Position numbers and translations under genes: made by a program. Positions 44,653 through 58,000 of a DNA stretch of 64,000 nt are shown here, one piece after another. Below the pieces are notes generated by a model. That model made no database searches, had not been told where the DNA came from, and saw nothing but the letters and a program-made list of their open reading frames with translations. The stretch is from NCBI GenBank assembly GCA_013399115.1, contig VXAA01006527.1:749849-813848 (forward strand), in the 5' to 3' direction. The DNA comes from Anseranas semipalmata (lineage: Eukaryota > Chordata > Aves > Anseriformes > Anseranatidae). Each line of letters starts with the position of its first letter. Within the stretch, counting starts at the first letter, position 1.

Positions 44653-47600
44653 ACCACATCATTAATATGAGGCACAAAAAGGGTAGGCCTGAATTGACTT
44701 TGAAATAGTTGCTTTTGTGTCTCTTAAAATCATCACCAAATGATAGGAAAGTGTAGTATTTCGTAAATCTCCAGTTCACAATCTTTGCTGCTCAAAATTT
44801 ACTAGTCTTTTTTTTTTCCTCTTAAATTTGTATGATGATATTCTGAGATTGTGAATCAGTAATCAGCAATAACTGAAAGGTAAATGTCCTTATTTATTTA
44901 AATGGTATTGGAACATTTATATGTTGCAGTTAAGACTTTTAAGCAGTTTTCAGCAGGTTAATACCACTTTATTCTCATTCTCTCCGGACCTTCATAGCCA
45001 TATGCACTTGTATAAAATAAGCAGAAATTTAATGACTGTAAGCTGAGATCGTGATATAAAAGGTAAGAAATTTTATTTTCAGCTTAAAGAATATTTTTAT
45101 TGATTTTTTTCTAAAAATCTCACATACCTCTGACAATCTTGTATATGGCACATTTTTATTATGTTTTGTTTAATTCTAAATGTTTAAACAAGTAATACAT
45201 AGGGCTGGATTCCAACTTTGTATTTTTCAAGGCCACTTCAAATATAGCAGTTTCAGTTAAAAAAGAAAATATTACTTAACACTTTTAAGAAATAGTTTGG
45301 TTTTATCAACAGACTGTTCTACTTCAAATATCTTTCTCTTGCATAGTCCAAAAAGCTGTATTGATACTGCTGTGTATCAGGCACCGCATTCCTTGCATAC
45401 TTGTGGAAAACGTTTGGGTAGGTACCAAAGCCATGGCCTGCACTGAAAGCCATACCATGGTTACAGTTATAAATATGAAATAAAAATGTGAAGTGGAACA
45501 TGTGATATTATCTAACTAATAAGAGAGAAATTATTTCCCTAAACTATTAAAGCTGAACTCCAAGTGGAGAATGAAAGACTTTGATGATGTTACAGTTTAA
45601 ATCTGCAGAGATCAAATTACGTTAGGCCAAATTCATTCATGAAGCAGCCAGGTTTGCTTTCCTCTTGTGGGTGCAGTGGGAGGAGAGGAAGGCAGGCAGG
45701 CAGTGATTTAACTCTGCATGAATAAGTTGTTTAGCTGTAGTTTTCTAAAGCTAGAAATTAAGACAGAGGCATCCATAAATAATTATTTTCAGTTCTGTAG
45801 TAAATGTTTTAGATAATATTTTACTTGGAGTAAAATGGTTTCGGATTATGACTTATATGGTGCACATGATATGTGTAGTTTTAAAATACTTGTTTTTTTA
45901 TTTGCATTTATATAACCTTACATTATGCAAAGTTGCATAGTACAGTACTGCACTACTGCAGTACCTGCAGTACTTGAAGTTGCTGGAAACAACTCTTTTT
46001 ATATTAAAAAAAAAAAAAAGAAAAGAAAAAAAGGGGTGATGTATTAGCATTTTAGGGTCTCAATTCAGAGATGAAAGCATTAAAAAACCCTGACTGATCA
46101 CACTTTATACTGATGTAAAACAGAAAAATACTTGGTATGGAATATGTAGTAAATCGGGCCCAAAGCTTGTTGTTTTGCATCAAAATATAACAGCAAAAAT
46201 AAACTATATTTCTTTTCAATATTGAAAACATCAAAGTCAGTAAATAACTGCATGTGTAGGTTCTCCATAACTCAGGATATATCTGGATAGAATTCATAGG
46301 CTGATGTAGAAAAATAGCTGTCAAATATTGTTAGTATTGCTAATGTTGGCAGAAACCTGATCTTGCAAGTGGCCTATGTATTTGCACCTGGGGAAATGAA
46401 CTTCAGGAACTTACTAGTGACTTGCCCGTTAAAGCACATAACCATTTGATTACATTTGCAGGTGCAATTGGTGAGCCATCAGAATATCCCTCCTATTTGG
46501 TGGTGCAGATTTTCATCTGCTGTTATCTTCAAGGTGCAAACACAGGGCTTGGTCTGAAGCTCACTTAAAATTCTATTCATTCTTTCAGCCTGTCAGGCTA
46601 AGTAATCCTGATAGTGGAGCAGCAGGCTGCTCCGTTTCCTCTGGAAGACACTATTTTATATGCTTCAAGGCAATGTTAAGGCGCATTATAATGAACTTCT
46701 CTTGAGTATTCCTTTCGTAGGTTTAACTGATGACAGTCTGACAAGCAGTTATCTGTCCAGTTCAAGGACTGATTAATAAAATGCCTTGCTGACTTTGAGC
46801 TCTTTCTTTGTGGCCTGTATTTGGCAGCTTAATCCATCTGTATTGGTTTCCATCAGCATTGACTGTGAATTTACATATTTTTCTGTCATTACCCTTTTAA
46901 CTCCTATGATCCCAAGCATTCTGTTGTTCTGCTTTTTTGACATTTTCACTTTCTTGGATCTTTCTCCTCCTCTTTTTCACTGAAAAGATGCTAAGTTTCT
47001 TTGGTGTATTTTTGCTCATTAGGCAAATACTTATGTCCAAAAATTGTCCTCTTGGCTTTGCTGCACCCCTTCACAGCAGGATGGACACCACTTCCTGACG
47101 TGAAATACACACTGTACTTAAAACTCCTAAATCCTGTTTTTGAAGCCATTTGGAATCAGTGACAAGACCCTACGGTGGTAAGACTGCCTAGGACTGTCTC
47201 ATTCACAGTGGGACTTGAGCAAAACATTCACATGTGCTGAAACGTCACTCATGTAGGTTCCACAAGTGCCTAATACATTGGCATTTGAGAGAACAGTTAA
47301 GGACTGCATTCTAACCAGTAGGTTTTAACCTAACTGAAATACCAGACTATTACTACACGAGTAATTTGGATAACATCTGCTTGATCAATGTTGTAACAAC
47401 CACTGTTTTGCTAAGGCAGAATTAGAAACTGCTTTCTCTTGCATAACAGTTGCAGGTTTCCTTTTAAAAGCCACCTCACAGGAGCATGGTCTGAAGTGCC
47501 TTTTCTGTGAGATTGAGGTCTGCTATTTGATGGCTACTGAGCTTTGTCTTTCTGGATATACCCAACAGTCAAATGTGGAAACCTGGTTCCATGTGCTTTG

Positions 47601-50600
47601 TGTAGCTGCTGCTATCTTTGCCAATTCTGCAGTACCATTTCTGTGAAGCAAAACTATTATTTTGTAGTTTGAATTTCTGGTTCATGGAAAAGAATTCTGA
47701 AAAAGTTCCTTTCAATTACTACACATAAATAGGACACTCAGGAAAGTCTGTGTTTATTCACTTCCCACCTTAACTCTAGTTTTAGCTAACCAGATGCCAG
47801 TATGTATTTTGGGAGATGATGTCTGGCACTTAAAGCTCTGGTTCCTTTTAATCCTTTACATTGAAAAACTGACCTGTTTAATGTACTATCTGGATTGGAG
47901 ATGAATGGCATTAACATTGACTTTGGAAGAATAACTGTGAGCTTGAGTGGCCTGGTTAGTTGACATTGAGGGAAGTGAGACTATTTAAAGAATTGAGAGA
48001 TTGAAATACGGACTGTTCCATTGTTCCAATAGCATTTATTTGCTTTTAGCTGTTCTTGCATACAGACCCATAATCAGGCATGTAGTGGCTTTCCTTTTCT
48101 AACAGTTTGGGTTTCATGGAACCATGAGAGGGAGAAATGCATAACCAGCCTGTTGAGTTGTCAGACTGGTATCTGAAGTGCCCATGCAGGACAGCAGTCT
48201 TCAAAGGTGGAAACCTCTAAGTACTGTTTACTGCTTACCATACCTCAGCATTTTTCTTCCTGATGGTTGAGTGACAGCTGGAATGGTTGTGATTTTCCCA
48301 GATATGAAACTGTGAGTCTTGAAGAAATAACATATTTGATGAGGGAACTTAAATCCCACTTTGCCAGCCATATGAGATTTCTACAGGCATGTTCTGTCTA
48401 GAGAAGGGTTTAAGGCAGCCAGATTGGTGTGAAAGGACAGTGCTGTCTTGAGCTAGTGTTTTAATTACAAATGATACAAACACCATAGAAAAATCTGCCT
48501 AAACCTTTTGAGATCTAATTCCATCACTATCCTGTGCTTGCAAGACTGTACGTTATAGCACCAGGGTTGAATGACTGTGAAAGGACTTGGCTAGCTGAAA
48601 GTATGGCACATGATGCTTCCTGCCATCATGTCCTCTCTGCCAGTGCTTGCTGTCTTCCTTAAGCACACATTCAGGAGTTGGAATATGGTGACCTTATTCC
48701 TGGGCACTGAGCCACGCAGATGGAGGGAGGCCAGCCTATACCCATGAAGGGACTGTGTAACATGTGGCCTCTGTTGCCCAAGCAATTTCTGTTGGACACA
48801 GTACACAATCCAACCCTCACAAAGGCAATTTAATGCCTGGGTGGGTGGTGTCTAATTTGCTGTCATGCAGCCAATGTGAGTTAATTAGATGATTCGGCAA
48901 TTGTCATAGCTCCCAGTTAATGCGCTGTAAACCCTGCTGCCATAAGTTTCACTGCAGTTGAATACCTTTGCTTCTGTGAATTCTGTGCCTCCCACTGCTT
49001 TTTCAGATCTCCTTATAGCATCCCAGTAGATAACTGATCCTCTCAAATTACAGAATTTTTATGTCGATGTTTCTAGATTCTTGAGAACTTTTAATCAGCC
49101 AATGAAAAGCTTTAGGGAACAACAAGTTTTCCTAGAAACTCATTCATGTGCCAAGGGACTACTATTTTTACTCATGTGCAAACGTCTATGAGAAGTATTC
49201 TGATCTCTCTGATCACTTGAAAGGGGACTAGCACTCTTTCTGTAAGAATACTTGCCTTCTGGCAGGAAAAGAAAAAGATTTAAAGTGTGTCTTAATTTAA
49301 AATTATTTGTGCCTTTTTCCTTTCATTGGACTACTAAGAGAAATTTCCCTGACTACAAGTTCCTTGCATTAATAGGAAGTAGAAAATGAAGGAGGAGTGG
49401 TATGAAGACTTCAGGTGGTCTAGGAAAAAAAAATCTCCTTTCAACTATGGGACATCAATCCCCTGGCAATTCTAAAACTCCAAGATAGTAATAAATGTGA
49501 GCAGCCTCAGTGTACCATCCTTGATCCAGTCCAGCAGTCCTCAGAGAACAAGTCTGTCAGTCCCTGTATTTTCAGTCCCTGATCCCTGACAGAAACAGTG
49601 TAGAAGCACATGATCCCTTCCTTCATTTTTAATTCTGTATCCGAGTCCATGGATCATCACAGTCTAGCGGTGAGATTCCCAAGCATCCCAGCATAACTGT
49701 GTAAATGAAGAGCAAGCAGACAGTATAGTAGTTCAGTCTTAGACAAAATTCCAAGTTTCCTTCTGCCTGCTTTGCTCCACAGGATAAGATACAATCATTC
49801 TGTTTTAGAACTTAGCACCTTTAGCTAAATCCTCTGTAGCCAGTTGCCTGCTAATAAATAAAGGGAAAAATGTCTCCCACCTTCAAATGAGTTCCAAGTC
49901 ACAGAAGCAGCTTACAAAAAAGGCTCCTACTTCCTGAGGCTCAAGAACTCTGCCAGCTGGATTCTTTTGGATACATGATGAGATATGTAAATACAAAGTT
50001 CAGATTGCTGTTCTCAGTCATGAAGCAGACTGGACCTCTCCTCTGGCAACAAAAGAATGAATATGAGCTCTGCTGGACTCACTGAGAAGTTCTGTTAAGT
50101 ACAGTTGTACTGTCTTAAGAACCAATAACTGAGCTTGAATGCTCAGGACATAGACCCTCTCAAGCCTACTGTTGAAAAAAACTATTGAAAAATGAGATAC
50201 TTTACTGACTTGTTCAAAGCAGAGATATTGTAGTTGCATCCACTATCTATAGTATATGAGACATCTTGTCTAACAGATCATTGCTAAAACAGAAGAATGG
50301 AACCAATGATCTGGTTTGCTGTGAAACTGATCCTTAGTGTAAAGTGGAAATTCTGCTACAGTAATTTTAGAGCAATTCACTGAAGCAAGTCAGCACTGAA
50401 ATCCTACACTTATGGGTTGTAGCAGTTTTCACCTGTATTTTCTTTCGAACATTAACCACTTAAGCTGGTAATTAAGTCTTTAACATTGAGAGAAATTCTC
50501 ATCACAAAGCTGCTTTATTACTTAACCCCAGAAGTTATGTCTCCTTAGCTTAATTTCTCTCATCTAAATCCATACCTATTTGTGTGCAGGTTCTTTAGTG

Positions 50601-51227
50601 CCCTGAAACATCTTCCCATTTGCCATTGTACTCATAGAAACAGGAGTGATTCAGTTGCAACTGATTTATGTGCAACTGATGCTTAAGATAATATGAAAGC
50701 ATGAGTGGGATACATACAGGCCTGTTGCTCTAGTCTGGGGTTTTCTAGAAGAAAGGATGCTCTTTCTGCTAGACCTGTAAGTGGTAAGTGGAGATGTGAA
50801 GTTCTAAAGCAAATTTCTTATTTTTTATGTTGTTTTAACTTGTATTTGGTGCCTTAACTCTGAATGTTATATATACACTGTACCACAGGTAGTTTAGTGG
50901 ATAAGTGTACTTTAAAAGAAGTCATCAAGTTAGGCTACAGAAACTGTAGCAAAGACTGAAGCCTTCTCAGTGGAAGAGTTCTCTTGCATGTTTAATTAGT
51001 AATCCACTGATAAACAAAACCTGAAGAATTTAAAGAGCATATAAAATTTTTAACTACAGATTGAGACTGAATTTATCCTATTTCCAAGTTCAGAAGTTTG
51101 TGGCAATAAGATAAAGGTACAATCTCTTCTATGCTGTGTAGGTAAACAACATCAACGTATTACAGCTGGCCAGAAGTGCATGTTTGTGAAAACCTCTGGA
51201 CTCTTATCTTTACTAGAACAAATTACA

Positions 51228-51277
51228 CTAGAAGGTATTAACTGAATGTAGTCTAGAAGGCATTAATTGAATATAGT
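51228..51277. repeat. Two-copy 25-bp tandem duplication
   Basis: Units 51228-51252 and 51253-51277 abut exactly and agree at 22 of 25 positions. All three differences are transitions (T/C, C/T, G/A). This suggests a single local duplication, later diverged. Confidence 0.85.
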
Positions 51278-51866
51278 TGGTTATCTTTCATCCACTGGTA
51301 CAGGGGACTTGCAATGAGTCAGATTTGCAATTAATTTTTAAGTCCGAAATAGCATGTGGACTTAAGCCTCATTCCTGCCTCTTACCTGAATCTAGAAGCT
51401 CCAGATGCCTTACGCTGCTTTGCGGTTTGGAAGGTGTAGTGCAGCTTCTACTTGAACACGTTTGCTTGCTGAATGCATCTGGTCCTGGTAGAATGGACTG
51501 AGGCAAAAGAGAGAGAGAGAGAAGAAAACAGTGAAGGTAGAATGCTCCTCTCCAGTCTTAGAAGGTTAAGTATAATAGACAGGAGGTTGCAGGGAAAGTT
51601 GCACTGCCTTTTCCAAGGCCATAAGTACAGTCTATGGTAAAAACAGTAGGTTTGTCTATTGTGGTAAATCAGCAGCCTTACTACACTAAGAGCAAGGCGG
51701 AGATGGTATTGTTTTTTCAATAGTTTGTAAGAAATTATGTAAGAGATTTAAGCTACCCATATCACAAGCTAAAATCTGCTGGAGCAGACTGTACTCTTTT
51801 TTTTCTGCTTCAGTAAACAGGTACAGGATGGAAAGAGGAGGAGGAGGAACAGGAGAAATCCAATGA

Positions 51867-52140
51867 ATCATAGAATGCTTTAGGTTGGAAGAGACCTTAA
51901 AGATCATCTAATTCCAACCCCCTTGCTATGGGCATGACACCTCCCACTACAGCAGGTTGTCCAAAGCCCCATCCAGCCTGGTCTAAAATGCTTCCAGGGA
52001 TGGGGCATCCACCATCCATCTGGGCAACCTGTTCCAGTGCCTCACCACCCTCATAGTAAAGAATTTCTTCCAAATATTTTATCTAAATCTACCCTCTTTT
52101 AGTTTAAAATTCTACTTGCTGATGCAGCCCTATCCACAAC
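51867..52140 (-). mobile_element. CR1 LINE 3' fragment
   Basis: The + strand reads the reverse complement of an avian CR1 tail. It starts AATCATAGAATG (complement of the terminal ATTCTATG repeat), then GGTTGGAAGAGACCTTAAAG, ATCATCTAATTCCAACCCCC, a degraded inner part, CCAGGGATGGGGCATCCACC and GGGCAACCTGTTCCAGTGCC, then the CTCACCACCCTCATAGTAAA block. It is truncated at its 5' end as most CR1 copies are, with no intact reverse transcriptase. This is the strongest clue that the genome is avian. Confidence 0.95.
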
Positions 52141-53281
52141 GGAGAGACTGCTCCATGCAGTATAGCATGCAACTGAATTCTGGTAGGGAAAGGAATGCTA
52201 GTAGTTTTCCCTGAAGGAATACTAGTAACTTATTTCTACAATGACCACAGTATTCTAGACAGCTTGCTTTTGAAAAGAACAGCGTGGTAACAAGGGAAAG
52301 CCGATACCACTTCCACAACTACGTGTTATAATGTACATATTTCAGGTCGCTAGTACCGGTATAACTAGTTATGACAAAATAGGTTCATCTTTCCAGAAAA
52401 GCTTATTTTGACATTCTATCTGCTTCTGTTTTTTTAATCTAAAGGCAGTTAATTGTAGTACTGATCTGTTTCTAAGGGAGTAGAGCAGAAGGTAAGTTTC
52501 AGCTTTGTACTTCAAAGCTGCTGTGAGTAAGTTGATTAACAGTGTTCCATGGAAACAACCTGATGTACGTGTTTATTTTCTTTGTGCTCATTTCTATGTT
52601 CTTAGAAAAGCACAAGCTTCTATAAGCATAATCAACACAAAGTTACTCAGGGTACTGTGTCGTCTCAGCAGTGGACACTAACTGCATCTTCAGTCAACAG
52701 GCACATATAAATCAAGCTTAATTAAGAGGAACAGAACATCTTGGCAGGTTTGCTTTACTACTGGCACTGTTACAATTTAATGATCTATGCATATGGAAAT
52801 GTGTGTATTCCTGCACTCCCAGGATAACTTTTAGTTCTGCAAGATGATCCTGTAAACTAACAAAGTAAAATGTGTTTAGTGTAGAAAAGAGTATTATTCC
52901 TTCATTATTCCCACAAAGGGCTGTTTATAAGCAGTTGCAAAGTGATACTACTCAAAGCAGAATAGGGTTGAAGAACAGTATTCAGAGCAGTACAGCTTTT
53001 GGAAATTTAGTGATATGAATTTAATTATGAAACTTCTGTACTGTACAGATTATTTCCTGTGTTTTCAAACTAGTATCCCTGCTGCCCTGCTCAAAGTAAC
53101 AGGATAAAGACAAGTGTAGTTTTCCAATAACATGTATTGCATGGAAATGTACTGGAAGAAAATGGAGGCTGTACTGCTGAGAGCATATTCTACTATACAG
53201 AGCCATTCTCTGGGCAATGCTGCATAATTTAAGAGTGGGTAAATATGCCTTCAGGGACAACACAACACAGAACAGATGTTT

Positions 53282-53300
53282 AAAAAAAAAAAAAAAAAAA
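53282..53300. repeat. Poly(A) run
   Basis: A19 homopolymer. No adjacent SINE or retrocopy was recognised. Confidence 0.95.
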
Positions 53301-54995
53301 GAAGCCTTGAAGCTTTGTCCAGTCATACACTTCTTATTCTTCCCTGAAAAAAGGGACGGGTACATTCATACGTGCTTAGTGAGTTATAGATCAGATATCA
53401 CAAAGGCCCTTAAGGATGAATGTTTTAAAGACAGTTTCCTTTTGGACAGAAAAGAAAGGAAGTTGACTCTGTCTTCCAGTTCCAAAATGCAGTGTCTTAT
53501 TTCTGATCCTAACCCTAAATCAGTATTTATCGACCAAACTGACTAAGCTTTTTAGGTTGATGAGCTCTCTACAAAGCAATTCTGTTCTCCTCTCAAGCCT
53601 CTGCAGGGGCCAACAACTGGTGCTTAACTACTGCTTTCACTGCAGCATGTCACCTGTCCTCCAGCTGTCCCAGAACTGTTCTGGGACACCTGCATGTCTA
53701 AGAGAGCAACACTCTGTGGGGGCAACTATCGCAAGTGCTGAAGTAATACAGCAGAGCAAATCCCAGTGGGCTGTATGCTTTCTGAAGTCCTGCCCAGATC
53801 TTAGTGACAAAGTTGAGCATGAAACCTGTACTGCCAAAAATCCTGCCCCTTAATAGGAAGGATATCTATGGGAAGGAGATATGAAGCCTGAGACTTTGAG
53901 GAAAGGCTGGTGTCTTCCAAGTCCAACTCATCTTACAAGTTTTTTTATTTTTGTTTTAAATGGTTGAGCTTCCATCCACTAAAAATCACCATCAGACTAA
54001 TCAGTTCAAACAATTGCTGCTAATTTGGGCTAAAATACTCCCCTTGTGGAACCCAAACTACCACCACCAATCCATCTGAAGAATTTTTTAAACAAGGAAT
54101 CAGCTGGAGGCAGGACACTGCAAAGAGTGTGCATACTGCAAGGCAGACAGGAAATCTGGCAATGCAGTATAATGTTACTTTTCTCATGACAATTACTCCT
54201 ACAAGACCAGGAAAAGACTGAGGCAGTGCTTTGGGGCAGTGTTTCATGCTCAGCAAGTTTGCAGAGGGAAGGAATGCAATTCTATAAATCACTTGTACTG
54301 TATTTCTGTTTCTAGACTTGAATGACTTTCACTTTTCCTTTGTGGGTCAGCATAGTAAACATTAAAGAAAAGGTCTATTTTTATAAATCTCTTTCACCAA
54401 TAGAGAGGTCTGACCTGCAGCCACCAGATGGATTTATTTATCCATAGAGGACAGATTGTTTATTTTTACACTAAGATTAGATATGGCACTGAATAAAACA
54501 AAATATGGCCTTTGAACTATCTAAACCTTAAATCCTATCACCAAATTACATAAATAAGTAGTACAGTGGACGATTCCATCTTTCTTCCCAGTAAGTTTCC
54601 CTCTCAAAAGAAGTTACTCAGAAATAAACTTCCAAATGAAGTACAAGAGATCCTTGTGGTCTAATTACAGAATACTTTACAAATCAGGAGGAATCTTAAA
54701 TATTTTTAATAAAGTGAGCTGTATGTACTCACTAGCTAAAAAAGCCTGCAAATGTAAAGTAAATGGAATGCTCTTTGGACATTAAGTTGCTTCCTCACGT
54801 GATGCTGTACCCAGTACACTTGGCTTCATTTGGCTTCTGTGTTGTGGTTTATATGCCAGCCACTGTTATGAACTGTACACAACACCTATATTTGCACTGT
54901 AATCTTGATTAATTTGCCACTGATTGTAACCCAATGCTACAGACTTCTCTGTATATAAAACCATAACCGTGTCCCATTTGCTTCCAATAGCATAC

Positions 54996-55001
54996 AATAA
55001 A
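54996..55001 (+). terminator. Distal + strand poly(A) signal AATAAA
   Basis: A canonical hexamer after a 3'-UTR-like sequence that includes TGTATATA (54950-54957). It is followed by TTATGTCCTTATGACTC and a T11 tract, a good downstream element. It is either the distal end of STRBP or the end of an unrecognised + strand transcript. Confidence 0.5.
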
Positions 55002-55019
55002 GGCTTATCTCTGTAAACA

Positions 55020-58000
55020 GGAATTATGTCCTTATGACTCTTTTTTTTTTAATTATTATTTTTGTTTGCAGTGAGAAAATTGGCTTTAAGGTTTTTTGAA
55101 GCCTGGGAAGCCAAACCACCAAAGTCTGTTCTGCTTTAGTCAGGTAACAGGCTCAGAAGAAACTTAAGAAAGGCTTCCAAGGCTGCGGTCTTATCAGAGG
55201 TGATTATTAGCAAAGCCGTGTCTTTGAGTTGGAAACGTAAAGCACATTTACACAGTCTGTAATGAGTGGATTGCCTTCCTTCACAAAGGTTGTAGTGAAT
55301 AAAGTGTACGGGTGTAATGTCTGACAATGCACTGACATTGTGCGAGGGCTGCTGCACAAAAATACCGGTCGGTGTTAGCCAATGGAAGCAGTAACAGAAA
55401 AGCTCAGAGAAGGCTGTGATGAGACTACCCAGGAAAGCAAGTTTTACTTCAGAATGAAAACATTCATTTTCTAGTATTTAGTTGATTGGTAAAATGGGAT
55501 GTTTATTTTCTTAAAAGTTAAATTATACATATGAAGAACCAGCAGAGTTCTCTCTCAAACTTTTATTCTCTCTAATCCCTCTCCCTTCACCGCATTTCCT
55601 AGAACATTAAGTTCCCGTGGTCCTGGTTTGCCCTCTGAGGTCGGAAGCAAACACAAGCCATTTCCCTGTCCAGAGCCACTGAAGGTACAATTGAGGATAC
55701 CGGGAGAATTGTGTGTCTGTTGTTGTTTGCTTGAGGCTGCATCTCATGGCAAGATTTACTGGAACATGCAAGTATGTCCAGTTGCCTGGAGTTACAGAAC
55801 ACACTTTTATTCTAGAAACCAACATAGAGAAGTCGTTTTATCAGATATCCCTACCTTTTCTTAGAAGTATTTTTATGGTCTTTAATTCAGCTTTCCAAGT
55901 CTAAGTGCAAAGGTCATTAATCAAAGTCAGAGGAGTTCAACCTTGAGGAAGGTTTAAAAACCATTACAAGCTGACTAAAGTTGAGAATGCACTTAATAAA
56001 ATTAGAAGTCTGGAAACCCACAGCTTAGCATATATGCCAATGGGAATAAGACTTGGTGTGCAACTTCCACACTCAACAAAATAGCGTGCAGCCAGCTGAG
56101 TCTGCTGTTGTGAGGCAAACAAGTCAGTTAGCACACAAGAGCTACTGAGGGACCTCTGTGCCAAAACTGACTACACCATGTTTCCTTTAAAATGCAGAGC
56201 TGCGTCAAATATTTAGCAAGTAAGATCCATAAAGAACTGGCCATAGTCAGTTAAGAAAACACCACTAACACTTGGCTGAAACAGAGGTCCGTTTTACCCT
56301 ATATGTTAGCGTAATACTGTACCTCTGTACATGCTTAATGTTAGCTAGCTTATTAAGAGGTCATTCAGAAAGCTACCTCAGGATTAGCATCTCAGACGTG
56401 CCGAGAAGGCTGACAGCTCTTCAGCCGTAGCCTGGCAATTGCTGTTCAGTGCCAGCTAATGAAATGTACTGGGCCTGCTCCAGGAGCAGGCGGATGTTCT
56501 GTGGCCTCCCAGGAATGAAACAAGGGGTAGATAAGAGAGTGGCACATGGGAGGAGTAGTACTATACTGATTCCAGATCAATAAAAGAGGCTAGCACAGCC
56601 ATCTTTCCTCACTGTGAAACTGCCTCGCATCACCGATGTAGTTTTATTCCTATCCTGCTGTAGCTAACCTAAACTTGCCGAGGCAGTTGCATGGAGCCTT
56701 GCTTAGGACAGGGAGGCTGCTAGTTGTGGCCCCTTGCACGCACTACAGTTCTACTCCACTCCCCACTAAAAAAAAAAACAAAACCCAACAACAATAACAA
56801 ACCAACACAAACGACCACCCAAGTCTGTCTACTTTTTCTCAGCAGAATGCAAAGTCTTTACTACTCCAACACTGAGTGCCATCAACCTGTGGCTGAAGGC
56901 AAGCAGTGAACTCTTCAACAGAAAGAGCCTTCGTCATGTTCAGGCCCTCCCCACAGTTGCTTGACTGCTAGCCCCATCCCTTGCTGGCACAGCACTGAAG
57001 GGATCCATGCAGAAGGAACCAGCTGCTTAATGAGCAGGAAGCCCAGTTTATCTTGCTGCAATCAGCATCACCTTGAAAAACTGTATTTGATACAGAGGAA
57101 ACTGGAATAAACGATTTATTGACTGATGTCCATGCAACTAACAACCCAGCTTGTTGCTTCCATGTGACCTGATGCATCCTAACCCTGACAAAAAAAATCA
57201 GAGAACCAGCTCTAGTCTCACTTTGCAATAAACACACAATACCAAACAATGCAAATTCCATGTCCTACTGTCTCTTAATGTATTGATGTAGCTTGATTTA
57301 TCTTGGTGTTGGTTCCCTTTTCTCATGAATACAGAACAGATCCCAACTGCAAATTTTTGTCCCAGGCAGTTGGGATGCCAAGGGCTCCTATTTACTCAAA
57401 AGCACGCTTATAGCCTGTGTACAGCAACCACTAAACCATCCCTCATGGTGGTCTATTTTAATGCTGTTCTATTTTAAGAGACTTGGAAAATGGTAAGGAA
57501 AAGCAGTTAAAGCAGAGTGAAAGTAGAGATCTTAATAGTGCCTCAAACAAGGATGTCTGTCTTCTCCAGGCTCACAGATACCTTCCACAAGGCTGCTAGA
57601 CATAGCCGATGATGCCAGGTTTCCTTGCCAAAAAATCAGAAGGCTCTTGTTTCAGCATTTAGGTTTCTGAAAACTTCTGAACATGACAGTCTGAGCCACA
57701 CCCTACTTGCCACAGGAGACCGGTAGCTTGGGTTACAACCATTAGCTGTCACTCAGAACAAACACGTAAGCATGGGATCAATTTGTATTGTTCCACAAAG
57801 AGTACATAAGAAGCCCTATTACAAACCTATCCACTGGATGCCGGTGTACTGCTCGAAATTCCATCCTCCACACAACTTCTGTACTCGGTGTCAGGCCCAC
57901 CATCGAGACCTACTCTCCCCAGTGCCAATCTCCCTCACTGCTGCAGAACTCCCTACCAGAATTTTACACTTACTTGAGTACCACCTATCCTTCTAGGGCT

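Larger units (their letters stand above)
43281..55010 (+). other. Non-coding region: extended STRBP 3' UTR or intergenic
   Basis: No coding exon was recognised on either strand, and the open frames are short and unrelated to known families. The first part (to about 46.4 kb) is AT-rich and 3'-UTR-like, with an AU-rich nonamer at 44890-44898 and a Pumilio-type TGTATATA at 44293-44300. A (TC)n run lies at 44621-44646, a short hairpin at 45944-45974, a CR1 fragment at 51867-52140 and an A19 run at 53282-53300. A good poly(A) signal at 54996 bounds it. I cannot decide between a long 3' UTR and a separate transcript. Confidence 0.5.
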
